This document shows, in pieces, positions 1-4,904 of a stretch of 7,478 nt of DNA. Below the pieces are notes generated by a model, which did not search any database, was not told the origin of the DNA, and saw nothing but the letters and a program-made list of their open reading frames with translations. The DNA comes from an uncultured Roseburia sp. (GTDB taxonomy: Bacteria > Bacillota > Clostridia > Lachnospirales > Lachnospiraceae), in the NCBI GenBank assembly GCA_945928585.1, contig CAMENQ010000111.1, forward strand, positions 1-7,478. The letters run 5' to 3'. Each line of letters starts with the position of its first letter. Position 1 is the stretch's first letter. A program made the position numbers and the translations under genes.

Positions 1-11
1 ATAGAGACCAT

Positions 12-50
12 AAGGACTGCATAAAATTTTTACAGTGATGCAGCCTTTTT
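12..50 (+). terminator. Intrinsic terminator of a gene lying left of the window
   Basis: AAGG and CTGCAT (12-15 and 17-22, with A16 bulged) pair with ATGCAG and CCTT (38-47), and a T-run at 46-50 follows on the plus strand. The loop is about 15 nt and itself AT-rich. The minus-strand RNA has no U-run after the hairpin, so it is more likely to end a plus-strand transcript entering from the left than the minus-strand coat operon. The bulge and long loop limit confidence. Confidence 0.5.
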
Positions 51-76
51 AAATGAGAAAGATTAAACAGTATGCA

Positions 77-337
77 TTACATAGCCTGACTTGTAAATAA
101 GCTCTTTACATGCTGAACTTCCTCACTGGTAGCCTGTGCGGCAGGAACATAATAGCTTTTTTCTCTTGCCATCTGATAAAGCTCTTCCTGTGAAGTTTCA
201 CATGCATTTCTGAACTGCTTTAAAGTCTGCTTAAGAGCCTGATTGTCTGTCTGAGGTATCATTTCACCATATCTTACTAATTCACCATTGATGCCGACAA
301 GTGTGTCATTAACCATAGTCTTTTCGTCCATATTCAT
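77..337 (-). CDS. Coat-F domain spore coat protein (small, 86 aa)
   Basis: This 86-residue protein matches my recollection of the Coat_F family (Bacillus subtilis CotF type), known for spore coat association and a ferritin-like helical hairpin. Supporting segments are the N-terminal VNDTLVGINGELVRYGEMIPQ helix, the LKQTLKQFRNACETSQEELYQ helix and the conserved tail AREKSYYVPAAQAT followed by EEVQHVKS. There is no signal peptide or membrane segment, which fits a protein made in the mother cell and laid on the spore. It is the second gene of a minus-strand pair, with 9 bp between the upstream stop and its start. AGGAGG (343-348) overlaps that upstream TAG stop, so the two are probably translationally linked. 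A second ATG two codons in (329-331) sits 11 nt from the Shine-Dalgarno, against 5 nt for the first, so either could be used. The family call is firm; the sporulation role here is inferred. Confidence 0.85.
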   Translation of the reverse strand: MNMDEKTMVNDTLVGINGELVRYGEMIPQTDNQALKQTLKQFRNACETSQEELYQMAREKSYYVPAAQATSEEVQHVKSLFTSQAM

Positions 338-346
338 TGCTGCCTC

Positions 347-532
347 CTAATTAAAAAATGTCATAAGCTGTTCTTTGTTCTTCATGGCACTTTGTGCGCT
401 CTTTTCAAAAAACTGCTTTAACTGTGGGTCTGTAGAAGAGTTTGCATATTCCTGCATTTTGCAGTGTGTAGTGTCATAGCCGCCAATAAGATGACGAAGA
501 TTCTGAAGCTCAAGTTCTGATAGATTTGTCAT
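347..532 (-). CDS. Small coat-type / ferritin-like protein, 61 aa
   Basis: This encodes a 61-residue, mostly helical protein that starts MTNLSELELQNLRHLIGG and continues with a second amphipathic helix, TDPQLKQFFEKSAQSAMKNK. The pattern (NLRHLIG, YDTTHCKMQEYA, DPQLKQFF) resembles the helical-hairpin proteins often encoded next to Coat-F proteins in clostridia and annotated as spore coat proteins. I recognise the type but not a named gene. An in-frame ATG five codons upstream (545-547) would give 66 residues. I reject it because GGAGG (541-545) lies inside that extension, 8 nt before the ATG at 532, and nothing like a Shine-Dalgarno precedes the outer ATG. It is the first gene of the two-gene coat operon. 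His and Glu residues that could bind metal are too few to claim a di-iron site. Confidence 0.75.
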   Translation of the reverse strand: MTNLSELELQNLRHLIGGYDTTHCKMQEYANSSTDPQLKQFFEKSAQSAMKNKEQLMTFFN

Positions 533-540
533 TTTCTTTT

Positions 541-545
541 CCTCC
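541..545 (-). promoter_or_regulatory. Ribosome binding site fixing the start of the 61-aa coat-type gene
   Basis: CCTCC on the plus strand reads GGAGG on the minus strand, 8 nt upstream of the ATG at 530-532. It overlaps the alternative upstream ATG (545-547), so the longer start is unlikely to be used. Confidence 0.8.
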
Positions 546-623
546 ATAAATTTTTTTTAACATAACATATTATTGACCATGTTTTTTCAGTTTATTCTAT
601 AAAGCAGGATAAAAAATAAAAAA

Positions 624-701
624 TCTATGTATTAATATATTTATATACTTCTATGTGTTAATGTATTGATATGCTTCTATGTACTAATATATTTATCTTC
701 T
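624..701. repeat. Three tandem copies of a 26-bp AT-rich repeat
   Basis: Copies lie at 624-649, 650-675 and 676-701 with an exact 26-bp period. Each begins TCTATGT, followed by a variable doublet, then TAATRTATT and a TATA-rich tail ending near CTT. Copies differ at several positions, so the array is old or diverging. It sits in the divergent spacer between the coat operon (start 532) and the deacetylase (start 804). Repeated binding sites for a regulator of either gene are possible, but so is simple slippage in AT-rich DNA. Confidence 0.75.
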
Positions 702-713
702 GTATATTATTTA

Positions 714-753
714 TATAATAGTGATATTTTAAAATTAATGGAGTACATATAAT
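714..753 (+). promoter_or_regulatory. Candidate -10 elements upstream of the deacetylase
   Basis: Perfect TATAAT hexamers occur at 714-719 and 748-753, 85 and 51 nt upstream of the deacetylase start. Neither has a recognisable TTGACA-like -35 at 16-18 nt. In DNA this AT-rich such hexamers occur by chance, so these are only positions to test. A sporulation sigma factor promoter could be present and not be recognised this way. Confidence 0.25.
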
Positions 754-803
754 TTAACTGTTTAGAATACACTGTTATAAGGATCTGACAGGAGGGTATG
801 TGA

Positions 804-1550
804 ATGCAACATTTGAGAAAAGCTTCAGTTTTTATTTTGTACTTTTCTTTTTTTATATTTGTTTTGGGATTTTTTATAGAGAAAAACAAAAATATGCGGC
901 ATCAGTATGAGGCATCTTCGGATTCAGATGAACTCATTTATGCAGACCAGTCCGATGACAGTGATATTATTTTTTTAGAAAGCCCTTATATGGATATAAA
1001 AAAGGTTGCCCTTACCTTTGATGACGGACCAAATATTTCTACGACTCCAAGACTCCTTGACGGACTACGTGAGCGTGGAATCAAGGCTACTTTTTTTGTA
1101 GTAGGCGAAAACGCTGATAATAATAAAGAAATAATAAAAACAATGTATGAGGATGGACATCTCATAGGAAATCATACAAACACTCATTGTAATCTTGCAG
1201 GCTTGTCCTGCACAGAAGCGAAAAATGAAATAAATCTTGCAAATAATGTCATAAAAGAGATAACAGGCTCGAACGCTGACTATATAAGACCACCTTTTGG
1301 AGAATGCGGAAAGCAGCTTGACAGTGAACTGAATATGTTTAAGGTATTGTGGGATATTGATCCAAGAGACTGGAGCGTATTAAATACAAGGAGTGTAGTT
1401 AATTATGTGACGGCACATACGGAAGATGGAGATATTATATTGTTACATGATATTTTCGATACTTCAGTGGATGCAGCATTGGAAATCACTGATATATTAA
1501 CTGAAAAAGGATTTGAATTTGTGACTGTGGAGGAGATTTTTTTCCCGTAA
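804..1550 (+). CDS. Membrane-anchored polysaccharide deacetylase (NodB / CE4 family)
   Basis: This 248-residue protein probably removes N-acetyl groups from peptidoglycan or another surface polysaccharide outside the membrane. An uncleaved hydrophobic anchor spans about residues 8-25 after a short basic start (HLRK). An acidic Ser/Asp linker covers about 36-60, and the NodB domain covers about 66-247. All five CE4 motifs are visible: TFDDGP (71-76, with D73 as base and D74 as metal ligand), NHTNTH (123-128, with metal ligands H124 and H128), RPPFGE (162-167), DPRDWS (186-191) and LLHD (213-216, with H215 as catalytic acid). The enzyme therefore looks active and of the PgdA/PdaB-like, metal-dependent class. 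GGAGGG (791-796) sits 7 nt before the ATG. It is transcribed divergently from spore coat genes, so a spore cortex or sporulating-cell wall role is plausible but not shown. Substrate cannot be told from sequence. Confidence 0.93.
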   Translation: MQHLRKASVFILYFSFFIFVLGFFIEKNKNMRHQYEASSDSDELIYADQSDDSDIIFLESPYMDIKKVALTFDDGPNISTTPRLLDGLRERGIKATFFVVGENADNNKEIIKTMYEDGHLIGNHTNTHCNLAGLSCTEAKNEINLANNVIKEITGSNADYIRPPFGECGKQLDSELNMFKVLWDIDPRDWSVLNTRSVVNYVTAHTEDGDIILLHDIFDTSVDAALEITDILTEKGFEFVTVEEIFFP

Positions 1551-1574
1551 AGATTTAACAAACCATCTGTAGCC

Positions 1575-1643
1575 GTCCGGGTAAAATATTATATTCGCGG
1601 AAAAATATTGATGTCCGGGTAAAAAATTACAGGTTTATACCCG
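1575..1643. repeat. Short direct repeat GTCCGGGTAAAA with adjoining hairpin
   Basis: GTCCGGGTAAAA occurs identically at 1575-1586 and 1613-1624 (38 bp apart). CGGGTA of the second copy (1616-1621) can pair with TACCCG at 1638-1643 across a 16-nt loop. The block is locally richer in G+C than the surrounding spacer. No T-run follows the hairpin on the plus strand, so it is not a convincing terminator for the deacetylase. Its role is unknown. Confidence 0.5.
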
Positions 1644-1667
1644 TAGAAAAACTGAATAATAAATAAT

Positions 1668-1749
1668 AAAAAAATCAGGCAGGTAACACTTTGTGTAAAA
1701 ATCATTTTAATTTAATTCAAAATGATTTTTACATAAGGTGTCACCTGCC
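1668..1749 (-). terminator. Large inverted repeat, probable terminator of the citrate synthase transcript
   Basis: Arms of 31 bp at 1678-1708 and 1719-1749 match with three differences around a 10-nt loop. The base of the stem is GGCAGGT / ACCTGCC and the upper part is AT-rich. Read on the minus strand, the stem is followed by TGA and then seven T (1668-1674), the layout of an intrinsic terminator about 86 nt after the citrate synthase stop. In plus-strand RNA two of the three differences become G-U wobbles, but no T-run follows on that side. Such long arms are unusual for a simple terminator, so a small non-autonomous palindromic element (MITE-like) is an alternative. I see no clear target duplication flanking it. 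Confidence 0.6.
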
Positions 1750-1814
1750 CTAAACACTTCATAGTAATAAAAACAGTTTTTTTATAGAAAATCCCAAAAG
1801 CAACAACTGGTTTC

Positions 1815-1836
1815 GCTGCCGAGTGGCACCTTTTTT
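1815..1836 (+). terminator. Plus-strand hairpin with T6 run at the citrate synthase 3' end
   Basis: GCTGCC (1815-1820) can pair with GGCACC (1825-1830) around a GAGT tetraloop, with one C-C mismatch, and six T follow directly (1831-1836). This is the layout of a plus-strand intrinsic terminator, and could end readthrough from the deacetylase or a short plus-strand RNA starting in the spacer. The T-run overlaps the minus-strand stop codon of citrate synthase (1835-1837). The stem is short and mismatched. Confidence 0.4.
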
Positions 1837-3199
1837 AAATTCTCTCACTCATTTCAGTATAAGCCTTATGCTTAGAAACTGCCTTATAAGCAGGACGTAT
1901 AATTTTTCCTGCATTAATAAGCTCCTCGATACGGTGGGCACTCCAGCCAGATATACGTGCAATGGCGAATATAGGTGTATAAAGCTCTAAAGGAAGTTCG
2001 AGCATACTGTATACAAAACCGCTGTAGAAGTCAATATTTGCACTGACACCTTTATAAATTTTGCGTTCCTCTGCTATAACCTTAGGTGCAAGACGTTCAA
2101 CGGCAGAATAAAGCCGGAACTCTTTATTCATGCCCTTTTCATTTGAAAGACTCTCAACAAAGCCCTTTAAAATACGTGCTCTCGGATCTGATATAGAGTA
2201 TACCGCGTGACCCATTCCGTATATAAGACCTGCCTTATCAAAGGCTTCCTTGTGAAGAAGTGCCTTTAAATATTTTTCGATTTCTTCCTCGTCATCCCAG
2301 TTCTTTATATTCTGCTTCATATCCTCAAACATACGGACAACTTTAATATTTGCACCGCCATGCTTCGGACCTTTAAGAGAGCCGAGGGAAGCGGCTACAG
2401 CCGAATAAGTATCCGTACCGGAAGATGTAACTACGTGATTTGTAAATGTAGAGTTATTTCCGCCACCATGCTCTGCATGAAGAACAAGAGCCAGATCAAG
2501 TATCTTCGCCTCAAGTGGAGAGTACTTCTGGTCAGCCCTTAATGTATATAAAATATTTTCTGCCGTAGATAATGACGGATTTGGAGTGTGTATAAAAAGA
2601 CTGTCACCATCATGATAATGTCTGTATGCCTGATAACCGTATACTGACAGCATAGGAAACAGAGCAATAAGCTGTAAGCTTTGTCTTAAAACATTTGGGA
2701 TAGACGTATCGTCTGCAGCATCATCATAAGAGTAAAGAGTAAGAACACTTCTTGCAAGCGTATTCATCATATCCCTGCTTGGTGCCTTCATAATAATATC
2801 TCTAACGAAACTGGTCGGAAGTGAACGGTACTTTGCTAAAAGCTCATTAAAATCTGTCAGTTCCTTTTCAGTCGGAAGAGAACCAAAGAGAAGAAGATAT
2901 GTAACCTCCTCAAAGCCAAAACGGTTATCCTTAAGAAAACCATTTACAAGGTCATCCAAGTCATAGCCGCGGTAAAACAACTGTCCCTCGCAAGGAATAT
3001 ATTCGCTGTCGTCAATAATATATGACTTAATTTCACCGATTTCTGTTAAACCTGTCAGAACTCCCCTTCCGTTAAGGTCACGCAATCCACGCTTAACCTC
3101 ATATTTTCCGTAAAGCTCCGGATTAATAGTATGAGCCTGACATTTTTCAGCTAACGCTAATATATCAGGAGTTACCTCGGAAAAATTGGTATTTGCCAT
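1835..3199 (-). CDS. gltA: Citrate synthase (citrate/2-methylcitrate synthase family)
   Basis: This 454-residue cytosolic enzyme condenses oxaloacetate with acetyl-CoA to give citrate. In anaerobes this usually feeds an incomplete cycle toward 2-oxoglutarate and glutamate. The catalytic triad is visible: H244 in LHAEHGGGNNSTF, H331 in YGMGHAVYSISDPRA and D390 in ANIDFYSG. Arginines expected at the active site are present in GWSAHRIEE (R423) and RPAY (R435). The N-terminal small beta region (SYIIDDSEYIPCEGQLFYRGYD, about 60-80) is typical. At 454 residues it is longer than the roughly 370-residue Bacillus CitZ type and fits the extended clostridial form, which has about 50 extra N-terminal residues and the HGGGNN loop. 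AAAGGGG lies 8 nt before the ATG. No aconitase or isocitrate dehydrogenase gene adjoins it; it faces rarA divergently and the deacetylase convergently. Methylcitrate activity cannot be excluded, but no prp-type genes are nearby. Confidence 0.95.
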   Translation of the reverse strand: MANTNFSEVTPDILALAEKCQAHTINPELYGKYEVKRGLRDLNGRGVLTGLTEIGEIKSYIIDDSEYIPCEGQLFYRGYDLDDLVNGFLKDNRFGFEEVTYLLLFGSLPTEKELTDFNELLAKYRSLPTSFVRDIIMKAPSRDMMNTLARSVLTLYSYDDAADDTSIPNVLRQSLQLIALFPMLSVYGYQAYRHYHDGDSLFIHTPNPSLSTAENILYTLRADQKYSPLEAKILDLALVLHAEHGGGNNSTFTNHVVTSSGTDTYSAVAASLGSLKGPKHGGANIKVVRMFEDMKQNIKNWDDEEEIEKYLKALLHKEAFDKAGLIYGMGHAVYSISDPRARILKGFVESLSNEKGMNKEFRLYSAVERLAPKVIAEERKIYKGVSANIDFYSGFVYSMLELPLELYTPIFAIARISGWSAHRIEELINAGKIIRPAYKAVSKHKAYTEMSERI

Positions 3200-3249
3200 T
3201 AAAAAAGCCCCTTTCTATTGTGTTTCTATTGTTATAATTAATAAAGAAA

Positions 3250-3278
3250 ATTTTATCATAAAAACACCATAACGACAA
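3250..3278 (-). promoter_or_regulatory. Candidate sigma-A type promoter of citrate synthase
   Basis: Read on the minus strand, TTGTCG (3273-3278) is the -35 candidate (four of six consensus positions). TAAAAT (3250-3255) is the -10 candidate (five of six), and the spacer is exactly 17 nt. Transcription would start near 3243, leaving a leader of about 43 nt before the ATG at 3199. This is the best-spaced pair in the spacer. Confidence 0.5.
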
Positions 3279-3288
3279 GTTAATAAAG

Positions 3289-3309
3289 TATAAAATTAAT
3301 AATTTTATA
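3289..3309. promoter_or_regulatory. 21-bp AT-only palindrome upstream of the gltA promoter
   Basis: Two perfectly complementary 10-bp arms (TATAAAATTA and TAATTTTATA) flank a single central A at 3299. It lies 10 bp beyond the candidate -35 of citrate synthase, a position suited to an activator site or an UP-like element. Being made only of A and T in AT-rich DNA, it may be accidental. It overlaps the first 35-bp repeat copy by five bases. Confidence 0.3.
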
Positions 3310-3388
3310 AAAAATTCACATAATTATACATTTTTTACCTTATAAAAAATTCACATAATTATACATTTTTTACCTTATGAAAAATTCA
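3305..3388. repeat. 35-bp tandem repeat, two identical copies plus a partial third
   Basis: Copy one (3305-3339) and copy two (3340-3374) are identical. A third partial copy (3375-3388) repeats the first 14 bases with one change, A to G. Each unit holds AAAAAAT and ATTTTTT, which can pair across a 14-nt loop, and ends in ACC. Perfect identity implies a recent duplication or active maintenance. The array lies 27 to 110 bp upstream of the candidate gltA -35 and about 160-245 bp upstream of the rarA start. Confidence 0.85.
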
Positions 3389-3471
3389 GAGAAATCACAT
3401 ATGGTAACGGATGCAATATATTTTCTTCTTGATGAGACAGCCACATACTTTATTATAAATATTAAATTTAT

Positions 3472-3501
3472 ATGGCATAAAATATAAAATTATGATATAC
3501 T
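3472..3501 (+). promoter_or_regulatory. Candidate promoter of rarA (extended -10)
   Basis: ATGGCA (3472-3477) is a weak -35, with an 18-nt spacer to TATACT (3496-3501). TG one base before the -10 (3493-3494) makes it an extended -10. Transcription would begin near 3508, giving a leader of about 43 nt before rarA and probably covering the downstream gene as well. A second similar unit (3507-3534) lies too close to the start codon to give a leader that contains the Shine-Dalgarno. Confidence 0.4.
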
Positions 3502-3550
3502 GTACTTTGGCATAAAAGGTTTTGTAAATATACTAACAGGAGGCGTAAAA

Positions 3551-4876
3551 ATGGACTTATTTGAATATATGCGAAGCAATACAATGGAAAAAGAAAGTCC
3601 GTTGGCTTCAAGGCTCAGACCGACTACACTTGATGAGGTGGTTGGACAAAAGCACATCATAGGAAAGGATAAGCTTTTATATAGAGCCATAAAGGCAGAT
3701 AAGCTTAGTTCAATTATATTTTACGGCCCTCCCGGCACAGGAAAAACAACACTTGCAAAGGTTATAGCAAATACTACCAGTGCAGACTTTAAACAGCTTA
3801 ACGCTACGGTAGCAGGAAAAAAAGATATGGAAGCTGTAGTGGAGGAAGCAAAAGCAAACCTTGGAATGTACGGAAAAAAAACAATATTATTTATAGATGA
3901 AATTCACCGGTTTAACAAGGGACAGCAGGATTATCTGCTTCCGTTTGTTGAGGAGGGAACACTCATTCTTATAGGAGCAACTACTGAAAATCCATATTTT
4001 GAGGTGAACGGAGCTTTAATATCACGCTCCATTATATTTGAACTCAAACCTCTTTTAAAAGAGGACATTATGGCGCTTATCGACAGAGCCGTATATGACA
4101 CGGACAAGGGCATGGGAGCTTATGATGCAGTTATAACAGACGATGCAAAGGAGTTTCTTGCTGATATATCAAACGGAGATGCACGTATGGCTTTAAATGC
4201 CGTGGAGCTTGGTATACTTACTACTGACAGGGAAGATGATGGGAAGATACATATAACTATGGAGGTAGCACAGCAGTGTATACAAAAAAGGGCAGTCCGC
4301 TACGATAAGGATGGTGACAATCATTACGACACTATTTCTGCATTTATAAAAAGCATGAGAGGCTCTGATCCGGATGCAGCCGTTTATTATCTTGCAAGGA
4401 TGCTTTATGCAGGAGAAAGTGTTACATTTATAGCCAGACGAATTATGATTTGTGCAGCGGAGGATGTTGGAAATGCCGATCCTATGGCACTTGTGGTAGC
4501 CACATCAGCTTCTCAGGCAGTTCATCAGATAGGTATGCCGGAGGCACAGATTATACTGGCTCAGGCGGTGACATATGTGGCAAGTGCACCTAAAAGCAAT
4601 GCAGCCATAATGGCTATTGATAAGGCTATGGAAACAGTAAAGGAAGGCAGGACGGGAGCAATACCGGTGCATTTACAGGATGCTCATTATAAAAGTGCAG
4701 CAAAGCTGGGACATGGCATTGATTACAAATATGCACATGATTACAAAAATCACTATGTAAATCAGCAGTATCTGCCTGATGAATTAGTAGGCACATCATT
4801 TTATGAGCCTTCAGATATGGGCTACGAAAAACAGATTAAGGAACATTTAAAAAGATTGAAAGAGGAAAGTCATTAA
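3551..4876 (+). CDS. rarA: Replication-associated recombination protein A (RarA/MgsA), AAA+ ATPase
   Basis: This 441-residue clamp-loader-like AAA+ ATPase (RarA in E. coli, Mgs1/WRNIP1 in eukaryotes) acts at stalled replication forks and ssDNA gaps as a tetramer. The opening MDLFEYM followed by SPLASRLRPTTLDEVVGQ is characteristic. Walker A is GPPGTGKT (59-66), and Walker B is ILFIDE (112-117) with HRFNKGQQD after it. Sensor 1 is TTEN (144-147), the arginine finger is probably R159 in ISRS, and sensor 2 is GDARMAL (209-215, R212). The C-terminal region (about 258-430) carries the oligomerisation-domain signature, including YDTISAFIKSMRGSDPDAA and AAEDVGNADP. Length and motifs are complete, so it should be active. 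AGGAGG sits 7 nt before the ATG. The next gene follows after 28 bp on the same strand, so the two are probably co-transcribed. Confidence 0.96.
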   Translation: MDLFEYMRSNTMEKESPLASRLRPTTLDEVVGQKHIIGKDKLLYRAIKADKLSSIIFYGPPGTGKTTLAKVIANTTSADFKQLNATVAGKKDMEAVVEEAKANLGMYGKKTILFIDEIHRFNKGQQDYLLPFVEEGTLILIGATTENPYFEVNGALISRSIIFELKPLLKEDIMALIDRAVYDTDKGMGAYDAVITDDAKEFLADISNGDARMALNAVELGILTTDREDDGKIHITMEVAQQCIQKRAVRYDKDGDNHYDTISAFIKSMRGSDPDAAVYYLARMLYAGESVTFIARRIMICAAEDVGNADPMALVVATSASQAVHQIGMPEAQIILAQAVTYVASAPKSNAAIMAIDKAMETVKEGRTGAIPVHLQDAHYKSAAKLGHGIDYKYAHDYKNHYVNQQYLPDELVGTSFYEPSDMGYEKQIKEHLKRLKEESH

Positions 4877-4904
4877 TATTAAATGACTGAAAGGTGGTAT
4901 ACAA

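Larger units (their letters stand above)
3200..3550. other. 351-bp divergent spacer between gltA and rarA
   Basis: No convincing gene lies here. From left to right it contains the gltA ribosome binding site, the candidate gltA promoter, an AT palindrome, the 35-bp repeats, an unremarkable stretch (about 3389-3470), a duplicated promoter-like unit and the rarA Shine-Dalgarno AGGAGG (3538-3543, 7 nt before the ATG). A 36-codon plus-strand ORF (3377-3487) starts inside the partial repeat with no ribosome binding site, and I do not call it. Confidence 0.6.

Noticed and set aside
624..701. CRISPR array from the 26-bp or 35-bp tandem repeats
   Set aside because: The units are directly adjacent with no unique spacers between them, and no cas genes are present.
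707..889. Minus-strand 60-codon ORF over the deacetylase start
   Set aside because: It is antisense to the anchor-coding part of the deacetylase and the AT-rich spacer, and its Lys/Ile-rich composition reflects AT-rich DNA. It has no ribosome binding site.
1678..1749. Transposon insertion with target-site duplication around the large inverted repeat
   Set aside because: Flanking bases (AAAAATCA to the left, CTAAACAC to the right) show no direct duplication, and no transposase remnant is nearby, so it is only kept as a hypothesis.
1815..1836. Resemblance of the GAGT-loop hairpin plus T-run to the last stem of a Cas9 tracrRNA
   Set aside because: The shared bases are few and arranged differently. 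There is no cas gene, no repeat-spacer array and no anti-repeat in the window, so it is treated as a simple terminator-like hairpin.
2360..2542. Plus-strand ORF inside the citrate synthase gene
   Set aside because: It is a shadow frame over the strongly conserved citrate synthase active-site region, with no family resemblance.
3377..3487. A 36-codon plus-strand ORF starting in the partial third 35-bp repeat
   Set aside because: No Shine-Dalgarno precedes its ATG or the internal one at 3401, it overlaps the candidate rarA -35 region, and the peptide matches nothing I recognise.
3490..3690. Minus-strand ORF over the rarA start
   Set aside because: It is antisense to the conserved RarA N-terminus and Walker A lead-in; the opposite strand explains the sequence completely.
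3931..4113. Minus-strand ORF inside rarA
   Set aside because: It is antisense to the sensor 1 region of RarA and has no independent support.
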